DNA of 64,000 nucleotides from Streptomyces sp. NBC_01142 (GTDB lineage Bacteria; Actinomycetota; Actinomycetes; Streptomycetales; Streptomycetaceae), in the NCBI RefSeq assembly GCF_026341125.1, contig NZ_JAPEOR010000001.1:1736001-1800000 (forward strand), written 5' to 3'. Below are positions 1 through 7,676 of the stretch, piece after piece. Position 1 is the first letter of the stretch; each line of letters begins with the position of its first letter. The position numbers were made by a program, and so were the translations under genes. Below the pieces are notes generated by a model, which saw only the letters and a list, made by a program, of their open reading frames with translations, was not told the origin of the DNA and did not search any database.

Positions 1-1
1 G

Positions 2-301
2 TCCGGCAGTTCGGTCGTGGCGGTCGGCTCCGGCACCGTCGTCGAGGCCGGCTGGGGCGGCTCGTACGGCAACAACATCGTGATCAAGATGAACGACGGC
101 TCCTACACGCAGTACGGCCACCTCGCGTCCATCGGCGTCTCGGTCGGCCAGAGCGTCACCCCGGGCCAGCAGATCGGCGTCTCCGGCTCGACCGGCAACT
201 CCACGGGCCCGCACCTCCACTTCGAGGCCAGGACCACCGCCGAGTACGGCTCCGACATCAACCCGGTCGCGTACCTGCGCGCGCACGGCGTCAGCGTCTG
301 A
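2..301 (+). CDS. M23 family metallopeptidase, C-terminal part
   Basis: This is the 3' end of a secreted peptidoglycan endopeptidase gene; the coding frame is open to the left edge, so the start lies outside. The visible ~99 residues are the LytM/M23 zinc-peptidase core. They contain the YGHLASI segment and the GPHLHFEAR motif, whose HxH histidines bind catalytic zinc in this family. Members cut cross-links in peptidoglycan outside the membrane during growth or sporulation. The protein ends shortly after the core, as in many Streptomyces M23 proteins with N-terminal repeats. What lies N-terminal (signal peptide, LysM or coiled coil) cannot be seen. Confidence 0.9.
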   Translation, partial: SGSSVVAVGSGTVVEAGWGGSYGNNIVIKMNDGSYTQYGHLASIGVSVGQSVTPGQQIGVSGSTGNSTGPHLHFEARTTAEYGSDINPVAYLRAHGVSV

Positions 302-377
302 CCCGCTCCTGCCTGATGCGGAACCCGCGTGGTGCTGCACCCGCCTGATCCGCGCTCCGTGTGATCCTGCGTTCCGA

Positions 378-410
378 CCGAAGGCCCCGGCTCACCGCCG
401 GGGCCTTCGG
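378..410 (+). terminator. Rho-independent-type hairpin after the M23 gene
   Basis: Two perfect 13-base arms (CCGAAGGCCCCGG and its complement) are separated by a 7-base loop. The hairpin lies 77 bases past the M23 stop and well before the next gene. There is no T tract, as is usual for Streptomyces terminators. Confidence 0.75.
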
Positions 411-569
411 CGTGTGCGGCCCGCGGGCATCGGTGCTCCCGGCGCAGTCCTGGCCTGAAGATATCCGTGGATTCCGGTCTGCCATCGGAAAATCTGCCTC
501 ACTGCAATAGAGTTACCGAACAGGCATCAATGGGCTGCGTTTCGCGCGGATTAAAGCGGAGGTTCGGTC

Positions 570-1247
570 ATGCGCATTCCCGCGCACTCGGTATGCACGG
601 CGATTCGCGACGACATCGTCTCCGGTGTATTCGACCGCGGCAGTCGGCTCGCCGAGGAGCAGCTGGCCCGTCGCTACGGCGTCTCCCGGGTCCCCGTGCG
701 TGAAGCCCTGCGCACCCTGGAGTCCGAGGGGTTCGTCACCACGCGCCGCCATGCCGGTGCCTGCGTCGCCGAACCCACCGAACAGGAGGCCGCCGACCTC
801 CTGGAGATCCGGATGCTGCTGGAGCCGCTGGGAGCGGCCCGCGCCGCCCAGCGCCGTACCGAGGCGCATCTCAAAGTCCTGCGCGGCCTGGTCAGACTGG
901 GGCAGGAACGCGCTCGCCGCGGTCAGGGCGAGGATCTGCGCTCCCTGGGTGCCTGGTTCCACGAGACGCTCGCCCAGGCCTCCGGCAGCCCCGGGCTGAC
1001 CGCCCTGCTCACCCAGCTGCGGCACAAGATCGCCTGGATGTACGCCGTGGAGCAGCCCGCCCACCCGGTCGAGTCGTGGGCCGAGCACGGCGCGATCGTG
1101 GACGCCGTGGCGCGCGGCGACGGGGAACGGGCCCGGGCGCTGACGGCCCTGCATGCCGAACGGGCCGCCGCCGCCCACCGGCTGCGCCGCCAGGAGCGGG
1201 TGAGGACTTCGCAACATGCCGTACACACGGCGAGCGTCCGGCATTAA
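570..1247 (+). CDS. GntR-family (FadR/FCD subfamily) transcriptional regulator
   Basis: A 225-residue repressor-type regulator. Residues ~5-70 form a winged helix-turn-helix with the GntR signature (SRLAEEQLARRYGVSRVPVR), and residues ~75-215 resemble an FCD all-helical ligand domain. FCD members usually bind a small acid, often with a metal, and control neighbouring catabolic genes. The ATG has a GGAGG eight bases upstream (558-562). It is monocistronic: a terminator precedes it and a strong hairpin follows. The next gene downstream, HPr, is convergent. The ligand and target cannot be deduced. The C-terminus is rich in Arg and His and may be looser than in typical members. Confidence 0.85.
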   Translation: MRIPAHSVCTAIRDDIVSGVFDRGSRLAEEQLARRYGVSRVPVREALRTLESEGFVTTRRHAGACVAEPTEQEAADLLEIRMLLEPLGAARAAQRRTEAHLKVLRGLVRLGQERARRGQGEDLRSLGAWFHETLAQASGSPGLTALLTQLRHKIAWMYAVEQPAHPVESWAEHGAIVDAVARGDGERARALTALHAERAAAAHRLRRQERVRTSQHAVHTASVRH

Positions 1248-1365
1248 CAGCCGCGCCGTATACAAAAGGGGAGATATTCGCGGGAGCTCTATTCTGCTGC
1301 CCGAATTCATTTGACAAGGCCATGGGCCGAGACTTCCCGGCCGTGGATTGGGACCCGGAAAAGAA

Positions 1366-1405
1366 CAGAGCCGTGGTGCCCCGAATTCGGGACACCACGG
1401 CTCTG
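1366..1405. terminator. Bidirectional hairpin between gntR and ptsH
   Basis: A near-perfect palindrome: outer 13-base arms CAGAGCCGTGGTG/CACCACGGCTCTG flank the inner palindrome CCCGAATTCGGG with one C-A mismatch. It lies between convergent genes and can serve both. Confidence 0.85.
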
Positions 1406-1429
1406 CCGGGGCTTAATCAATGAGCCGGA

Positions 1430-1711
1430 TCAGACGGTCTCGGGAAGCTCGTCGAGCCCCTCGGCGACCAGCTTTGCCAGACGGTCCAGGGCGGCGTCGG
1501 CGCCGTCCCCGTCGGAGGCGAGCACGATCTCCTCGCCGCCCTGCGCGCCCAGGCCGAGCACCGCGAGCATGGAGGCGGCATTGACAGGGTTGCCGTCAGC
1601 CTTGGCGATCGTCACGGGGACGCCGGCGGCCGTGGCGGCACGGACGAAGATGGAGGCGGGGCGGGCGTGAAGGCCCTCGGCCCAGCCGACATTGACGCGG
1701 CGCTCAGCCAT
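1430..1711 (-). CDS. ptsH: HPr, phosphocarrier protein of the sugar phosphotransferase system
   Basis: A 93-residue HPr. It takes a phosphate from enzyme I on the active-site histidine (His15 in GLHARPAS) and passes it to EIIA proteins in sugar uptake. The region around Ser47 (NAASMLAVLGLGA) matches the regulatory serine site of the family. The ATG at 1711 is chosen because GAAGGG sits just upstream. An in-frame TTG five codons earlier would add residues not seen in actinobacterial HPr. It is transcribed alone here, with the other PTS genes elsewhere. In Streptomyces HPr is the single general HPr, used for N-acetylglucosamine and fructose uptake. Confidence 0.95.
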   Translation of the reverse strand: MAERRVNVGWAEGLHARPASIFVRAATAAGVPVTIAKADGNPVNAASMLAVLGLGAQGGEEIVLASDGDGADAALDRLAKLVAEGLDELPETV

Positions 1712-1885
1712 GGTGTTGCCCTTCAAGTCTTGGCACGTACTAGCGGTTGTCTAGACCAGTCTCTCATGTGGTGCGGCGTGCTCCATGCCGACCTCGGAGC
1801 CGCAGCTGTCCGGCCGTCGGCCCTCCTCAGAGTGCCCCGCACCAACGGCCCCCGCGACCGGTGACTCGGCCGTAGGCTTTCTCCC

Positions 1886-4861
1886 ATGCAGCCTCCGCCG
1901 GAGCAGGATCAGCACCACGCCTACCCCGATCACTGGGAGGCGGACGTGGTGCTGCGCGACGGCGGCACCGCGCGCATCAGGCCCATCACCACCGAGGACG
2001 CGGAGCGGCTGGTCAGCTTCTACGAGCAGGTCTCGGACGAGTCCAAGTACTACCGGTTCTTCGCGCCCTACCCCCGGCTCTCCGCCAAGGACGTCCACCG
2101 CTTCACCCATCACGACTACGTGGACCGGGTGGGTCTTGCGGTCATGGTGGGCGGCGAGTTCATCGCCACCGTCCGCTACGACCGGATCAACGCACAGGGC
2201 CGGCCCGCCAGTGCCCCCGCCGACGAGGCCGAGGTCGCCTTCCTGGTCCAGGACGCCCACCAGGGGCGCGGCGTCGCCTCCACCCTGCTCGAGCACATCG
2301 CCGAGGTCGCCCGCGAGCGCGGCATCCGGCGCTTCGCCGCCGAGGTGCTGCCCGCCAACAACAAGATGATCAAGGTGTTCCGGGATGCGGGCTACACCCA
2401 GAAGCGCAGCTTCGAGGATGGCTCCGTCCATCTGACCCTCGATCTCGAACCGACCGCCGAGTCCCTCGCGGTCCAGCGCGGCCGCGAGCAGCGCGCGGAG
2501 GCCCGCTCCGTGCAGCGCCTCCTCGCTCCGGGTTCGGTCGCCGTCGTCGGCGTCGGCCGCGCACCCGGTGGCGTGGGCCGCACCGCGCTGCGCAACCTTC
2601 TCGAGGCAGGGTTCACCGGCCGTACGTACGCCGTGAACCGCGCCTTCGCCGAGGACCAGGGCGAGGTGGACGGCGTCCCGGCCTTCCGCTCGGTCGGGGA
2701 GATCGGGGAGGCGGTCGACCTCGCGGTCGTCGCCGTCCCGGCCGACCGGGTGCCGGAAGCGGTGGCCGACTGCGGCGAGCACGGCGTCCAGGGCCTGGTC
2801 GTCCTCACCGCCGGATACGCCGAGAGCGGCGCCGCGGGCCGGGAACGCCAGCGCGACCTGGTGCGGCAGGCACGCTCGTACGGGATGCGGATCATCGGAC
2901 CGAACTCCTTCGGCATCATCAGCACCTCGGACACCGTCCGCCTCAACGCATCCCTCGCCCCCGAGTCCCCGGCACGCGGCCGCATCGGTCTGTTCACCCA
3001 GTCCGGCGCGATCGGCATCGCCCTGCTGTCGGGCCTGCACCGGCGTGGCGCCGGCCTGTCGTCCTTCATCTCGTCGGGTAACCGCGCGGATGTGTCCGGC
3101 AATGACTTCCTGCAGTACTGGTACGAGGACCCGGACACCGATGTTGTCCTGCTGTACCTCGAATCGATCGGCAATCCACGCAAGTTCACCCGCCTCGCCC
3201 GGCGTACGGCGGCGGTGAAGCCGGTCGTCGTGGTGAAGGGGGCCCGGCACAGCGGCAGCACGCCTCCCGGGCACGCGGTGCCGGTGACCCGTATCCCCGA
3301 CGCCACGGTCGGGGCCCTGCTCCGCCAGGCGGGCGTGATCCGGGTCGACACCGTCACCGAACTCGTCGACGTGGGCCTGCTGCTGGCCGGCCAGCCCCTG
3401 CCCGCAGGCCCGCGCGTGGCGATCCTCGGCAACTCCGAGTCCCTCGGCCTCCTCACATACGACGCCTGTCTCGCGGAGGGCCTGCGTCCGCGGCCGCCCC
3501 GCGACCTCACGACGGCCGCGACGCCCGCGGACTTCCGCGCCGCCCTCGCCGATGCCCTGCGGGACGACGGCTGCGACGCGGTGGTGGTGACGGCGATCCC
3601 GTGGGTCGGCGAGAACGGCGTCACGGAATCAGGTGACGGCGAGGTGCTGGCGGCGTCCCTGCACGAGGCGGCCATGGCGTCCCCCGCCAAGCCGGTGGCG
3701 GTGGTCCATGTGGAGATCGGGGGGCTGGCCGAAGCCCTGGCGGCAGCGTCGAGCACGGTGACGCGGACCACCGAGGACGGAGGCACACGGGCCACCGCGC
3801 ACGCGGTCGCTGCGGCCCCCCACACCGTCGCCGGGACCTCGGCCCCCCACACCGTCGCCGGGGCCGGGGCCCCGCACACCGCCACGCCGCTTCCGACCGC
3901 CCCCACCCGTCGCCCGCCGGCTCCGACCGCATCCCCCGTTTCGGCAGCCGACCGCTACGCGGCCCCGGCCCCCGCGACGGGTCCCCACCCGGCCCGTATC
4001 CCTGCCTACCCCGCCGCCGAGCGTGCCGTCCGCGCTCTGTCCGAAGCCGTGAAGTACGCCCAGTGGCGCCGGCAGGCCGCCGAGCCCGGAAAGGTCCCCG
4101 AGTACGAGAACATCGACGAGACCGGGGCCGCCGCCCAGATCGACGCCCTCATCGCCGAGGTCACCGACCCCCGAGGCATCACCCTCGACCCCGCCGCCGC
4201 CCACGAGCTCCTGGGCCGGTACGGCATCTCCGTACGGCCTGCCCTGCCCGCGCCCGGCCCCGACGCCGCCGTGGAAGCCGCCGACCGCCTCGGCTACCCC
4301 GTCGCCCTCAAGACCACCGCCCCGCATCTGCGCCACCGCGCCGACCTCGGCGGCGTACGGCTGGATCTGGCCAACGAGCCCCAACTGCGTCAGGCGTACC
4401 GGGAGTTGACCGATGTCCTCGGCAAGCCCGAGGAGCTCCAGCCCGTCGTCCAGGCGATGGCCCCGCGCGGCGTGGACACCGTCGTACGCGCCGCCATCGA
4501 TCCCGCTGTCGGCGCCGTGCTCTCCTTCGGGCTGGCCGGCGCGGCCTCCGAGCTGCTCGGCGACACCGCGCACCGCCTCGTCCCCGCCACCGACCGTGAT
4601 GCCGCCGAGCTGATCAGGTCCATCCGGACAGCGCCGCTGCTCTTCGGCTGGCGAGGCTCCGCGCCCGTCGACACCCCGGCCCTCGAAGAGCTGCTGCTGC
4701 GCGTGTCACGATTGGTCGACGACCATCCGGAAGTGGTCGCGATCAGCCTCGAACCGGTCGTTGTCGCTCAGTCCGGCCTCTCCGTACTCGGCGCATCCGT
4801 GCGGCTCGCGCCCCCGCCCGCCCGCACCGACCTGGGACCCCGCAGACTCCCCAGCTACTGA
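1886..4861 (+). CDS. GNAT acetyltransferase fused to ADP-forming acyl-CoA synthetase-like domains (protein acetyltransferase Pat type)
   Basis: A 991-residue fusion. Residues ~20-180 are a GNAT domain with an acetyl-CoA loop (VQDAHQGRGVASTLLEH). Residues ~205-330 form a CoA-binding Rossmann domain, followed by a succinyl-CoA-ligase-like segment to ~635 and an ATP-grasp-like C-terminus from ~745. Homologues of this layout (Salmonella Pat, Streptomyces Pat) acetylate lysines of enzymes such as acetyl-CoA synthetase; the ligase part acts as a sensor or is inactive in several. A Pro/Ala/Thr linker at ~640-720 carries repeated APHTVAG units, which most relatives lack as far as I recall. The start ATG is isolated, with a weak ribosome site. 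It is divergent from ptsH and likely cytoplasmic. Confidence 0.9.
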   Translation: MQPPPEQDQHHAYPDHWEADVVLRDGGTARIRPITTEDAERLVSFYEQVSDESKYYRFFAPYPRLSAKDVHRFTHHDYVDRVGLAVMVGGEFIATVRYDRINAQGRPASAPADEAEVAFLVQDAHQGRGVASTLLEHIAEVARERGIRRFAAEVLPANNKMIKVFRDAGYTQKRSFEDGSVHLTLDLEPTAESLAVQRGREQRAEARSVQRLLAPGSVAVVGVGRAPGGVGRTALRNLLEAGFTGRTYAVNRAFAEDQGEVDGVPAFRSVGEIGEAVDLAVVAVPADRVPEAVADCGEHGVQGLVVLTAGYAESGAAGRERQRDLVRQARSYGMRIIGPNSFGIISTSDTVRLNASLAPESPARGRIGLFTQSGAIGIALLSGLHRRGAGLSSFISSGNRADVSGNDFLQYWYEDPDTDVVLLYLESIGNPRKFTRLARRTAAVKPVVVVKGARHSGSTPPGHAVPVTRIPDATVGALLRQAGVIRVDTVTELVDVGLLLAGQPLPAGPRVAILGNSESLGLLTYDACLAEGLRPRPPRDLTTAATPADFRAALADALRDDGCDAVVVTAIPWVGENGVTESGDGEVLAASLHEAAMASPAKPVAVVHVEIGGLAEALAAASSTVTRTTEDGGTRATAHAVAAAPHTVAGTSAPHTVAGAGAPHTATPLPTAPTRRPPAPTASPVSAADRYAAPAPATGPHPARIPAYPAAERAVRALSEAVKYAQWRRQAAEPGKVPEYENIDETGAAAQIDALIAEVTDPRGITLDPAAAHELLGRYGISVRPALPAPGPDAAVEAADRLGYPVALKTTAPHLRHRADLGGVRLDLANEPQLRQAYRELTDVLGKPEELQPVVQAMAPRGVDTVVRAAIDPAVGAVLSFGLAGAASELLGDTAHRLVPATDRDAAELIRSIRTAPLLFGWRGSAPVDTPALEELLLRVSRLVDDHPEVVAISLEPVVVAQSGLSVLGASVRLAPPPARTDLGPRRLPSY

Positions 4862-4898
4862 GCGCTCGCCACGCCCGAGGCCCCGTAGGATGGACCGC

Positions 4899-5483
4899 AT
4901 GGCGAAGACCGGTACGACGACCCAGGGGCTGCGCGCGGCGATCGAGCGCAGCGGCTACTACCCGGCCCTCGTGGCCGAAGCGGTGGAGGCCGCTGTCGGA
5001 GGCGAGCAGATCGCGTCGTACCTGGTGCACCAGGAGACCACCTTCGACGCGAACGAGGTGCGCCGCCATGTCACCGTCCTCGTTCTGACGGTCAACCGCT
5101 TCATCGTCAGCCACACCGACGAGCAGGCCGCCGACTCCAGCTCCCCGACGCCGTACGCCACCACCTCCACGGAATCGGTCAAGCTTGGCCGGATCTCCTC
5201 GGTCGTGGTCAGCCGCGTGGTCGCCAACCCGGAGTCGTACACCCCCGGCACCCTGCCCCGCGAGGTCGTCCTGACCATCGGCTGGGGTGCCGTCTCCCGC
5301 CTCGACCTGGAGCCCGCCGCCTGCGGCGACCCGAACTGCGAGGCGGACCACGGCTACACCGGCAACTCCACCGCCGACGATCTGAGCCTGCGCGTCAGCG
5401 AGGCCGGTGACGGCCCGGACACGGTCCGCCAGACCCTCACCTTCGCCCAGGCGCTCTCCGAAGCCACGGCAGCCACGCGCTGA
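4899..5483 (+). CDS. DUF5998 family conserved protein
   Basis: A 194-residue cytoplasmic protein of unknown function, recognised as the DUF5998 family found across Streptomyces next to this phosphodiesterase gene. No membrane segments or catalytic signature are visible. A Cys-Gly-Asp-Pro-Asn-Cys patch near residue 140 could bind metal, but this is only a guess. The ATG at 4899 is preferred over the ATG three codons upstream, because TAGGA lies 8-10 bases before it and the MAKTG start matches relatives from memory. The stop overlaps the next start as TGATG, so the two genes are translationally coupled. Confidence 0.85.
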   Translation: MAKTGTTTQGLRAAIERSGYYPALVAEAVEAAVGGEQIASYLVHQETTFDANEVRRHVTVLVLTVNRFIVSHTDEQAADSSSPTPYATTSTESVKLGRISSVVVSRVVANPESYTPGTLPREVVLTIGWGAVSRLDLEPAACGDPNCEADHGYTGNSTADDLSLRVSEAGDGPDTVRQTLTFAQALSEATAATR

Positions 5484-6676
5484 TGGCCCAGCCTGCAATC
5501 TGGCCGGACGACCCCGTTCCGCTCGCCCTCGACACCGCGCCCGTCCCCGAGTACGGCACGGGATCGCTCGCCGATCTGCTACCGACGCTCGCCGCCGGCC
5601 AGGGCGTACCGGGGCTCACGCAGAGCATCCCCGAGCTGACCCCCGCCGACCGGAACTGCGTCTTCCTGATCGACGGCCTCGGCTGGGAGCAGATCAAGGC
5701 CCACCCGGACGAGGCCCCGTACCTCACCTCGCTGCTGGCCACCTCGCGCGGCGGCACGGGACGGCCCATCACCGCGGGCTTCCCCGCCACCACCGCCACC
5801 TCGCTGGCCTCCGTCGGCACCGGTATGCCGCCCGGCGCACACGGCCTGCCCGGCTACACCGCGCGCAATCCGGAGACCGGCGAGCTGATGAACCAGCTGC
5901 GCTGGAAGCCGTGGACCTCCCCGCGGGTGTGGCAGCCGTACCCCACGGTCTTCCAGCTCGCCGACGAAGCGGGTGTGCACACCGCGCAGGTGTCCTCGCC
6001 GACCTTCGAGCACACCCCGCTCACCAAGATCGCACTCAGCGGCGGCAGTTTCCTGGGCCGGCTCTCCGGCGAGGAGCGCATGGATCTGGCCGCCGAGCAA
6101 CTGGCCGCGGGGGACCGGTCGCTGGTCTACACGTACTACAGCGACGTCGACGGCAAGGGCCACCGCTTCGGTGTGGACTCCGACGCCTGGCGCGGCCAGC
6201 TGATGTACGTCGACCGGCTGGCGCAGCGGCTCGCCGAGCAACTTCCGCCCCGCGCCGCCCTGTACGTCACCGCGGACCACGGAATGATCGACATTCCCTT
6301 CGACGAGCAGTCGCGCATCGACTTCGACGAGGACTGGGAGCTGCGCGCCGGAGTCGCCCTGCTGGGCGGCGAGGGCCGGGCCCGCCACGTCTATGCCGTC
6401 CCCGGCGCGGAGGCCGATGTGCTCACCGTCTGGCGCGAGGTGCTGGGTGAGCAGTTCTGGGTGGCGAGCCGGGACGAGGCGATCGCGGCCGGCTGGTTCG
6501 GCGCCCGGGTGGACGAGCGGGTGTACGCACGGATCGGCGATGTCGTCGCCGCCGCCTGTGACGACGTCGTGATCACCGCATCCGTCAACGAGCCGCACGA
6601 GTCGGTGATGGTCGGGATGCACGGCTCCATGACTCCTGTGGAGCAGCTCGTCCCGCTCCTCGAAGTACGCTCGTAA
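5483..6676 (+). CDS. Alkaline phosphatase superfamily phosphodiesterase/nucleotide pyrophosphatase
   Basis: A 397-residue enzyme of the type I phosphodiesterase/nucleotide pyrophosphatase fold. The first metal Asp is in VFLIDGLGWEQ, the likely nucleophile Thr is in ITAGFPATTATSLASVGTG, and the distal metal ligands are in YSDVDGKGHRFG and YVTADHGMIDIP. The family hydrolyses phosphodiester or pyrophosphate bonds of nucleotides or lipids; the substrate here is unknown. No signal peptide is evident, so it is probably cytoplasmic. It shares a one-base overlap with the DUF5998 gene and lies 38 bases before thymidine kinase, suggesting one transcript. Confidence 0.88.
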   Translation: MAQPAIWPDDPVPLALDTAPVPEYGTGSLADLLPTLAAGQGVPGLTQSIPELTPADRNCVFLIDGLGWEQIKAHPDEAPYLTSLLATSRGGTGRPITAGFPATTATSLASVGTGMPPGAHGLPGYTARNPETGELMNQLRWKPWTSPRVWQPYPTVFQLADEAGVHTAQVSSPTFEHTPLTKIALSGGSFLGRLSGEERMDLAAEQLAAGDRSLVYTYYSDVDGKGHRFGVDSDAWRGQLMYVDRLAQRLAEQLPPRAALYVTADHGMIDIPFDEQSRIDFDEDWELRAGVALLGGEGRARHVYAVPGAEADVLTVWREVLGEQFWVASRDEAIAAGWFGARVDERVYARIGDVVAAACDDVVITASVNEPHESVMVGMHGSMTPVEQLVPLLEVRS

Positions 6677-6714
6677 CCTCTCCCCACGCTGATCCGAAAG
6701 GCCGTCACTTCCTC

Positions 6715-7365
6715 ATGCCCGAGCTGGTGTTCTTCTCCGGAACGATGGACTGCGGAAAGAGCACCCTGGCGCTCCAGATCGGGCACAACCGGTCGGCGAG
6801 GGGCCTGCAGGGTGTGATCTTCACGCGCGACGACCGGGCGGGGGAGGGAAAGCTTTCCTCACGCCTCGGTCTGGTGACCGAGGCGGTCGAGGCGGCTCCC
6901 GGTATGGATCTGTACGGGTACCTGGTGGACCAGATGTCGCAGGGCTCCAAGGTCGACTACGTGATCGTCGACGAGGCGCAGTTCCTCGCGCACGAGCAGA
7001 TCGATCAGCTGGCGCGCATCGTGGACGACCTGGACCTGGACGTCTTCGCCTTCGGCATCACCACGGACTTCCGCACCAAGCTCTTCCCGGGCTCGCAGCG
7101 GCTGATCGAGCTGGCGGACCGGGTCGAGACGCTCCAGGTGGAGGCGATGTGCTGGTGCGGCGCCCGAGCCACTCACAACGCGCGCACGGCGGGTGGCGTG
7201 ATGGTCGTGGAGGGCGAGCAGGTCGTCGTCGGTGACGTGGACCGTCCGGCCGAGGAGGTCGGGTATGAGGTGCTGTGCCGACGGCATCACCGGAGACGGA
7301 TGACGAGTGCGGCGGCTCAGGCGGGGGCGTTGTCGCCTGATGTGCTGCCGGTCGCCTCCGCCTGA
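6715..7365 (+). CDS. tdk: Thymidine kinase (type II)
   Basis: A 216-residue salvage enzyme that phosphorylates thymidine with ATP. The P-loop is FFSGTMDCGKST (residues ~7-17) and the Mg/ATP acid motif is VIVDEAQF. A C-terminal zinc lasso carries Cys pairs in CWCGARATHN and VLCRRHH. The ATG has a purine-rich GAAAGG about 14 bases upstream. The tail after VLCRRHHRRR is odd: it is short and ends SPDVLPVASA. A second copy of the same 3' end, with a longer tail, lies 5 kb downstream (12328-12529), facing the VOC gene. This gene may therefore be a recombinant whose 3' end was exchanged when the kinase island entered. Confidence 0.92.
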   Translation: MPELVFFSGTMDCGKSTLALQIGHNRSARGLQGVIFTRDDRAGEGKLSSRLGLVTEAVEAAPGMDLYGYLVDQMSQGSKVDYVIVDEAQFLAHEQIDQLARIVDDLDLDVFAFGITTDFRTKLFPGSQRLIELADRVETLQVEAMCWCGARATHNARTAGGVMVVEGEQVVVGDVDRPAEEVGYEVLCRRHHRRRMTSAAAQAGALSPDVLPVASA

Positions 7366-7676
7366 CGTCCGCCTGCGACGAAGGCGAGTTCCGATGTGAT
7401 GGGTGGACCTTGCGGGCCACTTGATGGCGATCGACTGCCGTCTGCTGGATCTTGCTGATGGTCGGTGAGATGCTCGCCCATGGCCGACTTGGCGAATCCA
7501 AGTCTGTGGTGCTGAACCCGAGCCGTCTCGCGCTTGTGGCATTCATTGCGTGGAGGGTTTCGCCCCCGAGTCCTTCACCGGCGGAGCGGCGGCTACGCAC
7601 AGCTTCCGATCATCCAGCCCCCGACACCCTCACATGAGCAGCGGTGTCACGGTCTCCTCAGCTGGGACGAGGGCGC
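7366..7676. other. Gene-free spacer between tdk and the kinase island
   Basis: About 310 bases between convergent genes. Only short open frames without ribosome sites or recognisable products occur, and no clear terminator hairpin was found. It probably holds the left junction of the inserted kinase segment. Confidence 0.5.

Noticed and set aside
2392..3906. Long minus-strand open frame within the acetyltransferase gene
   Set aside because: Product is almost pure Ala/Arg/Ser/Pro and lacks any domain; the plus-strand gene explains the region.
7452..7637. Small open frames between tdk and the kinases
   Set aside because: No ribosome site and no recognisable sequence; could be junction debris.
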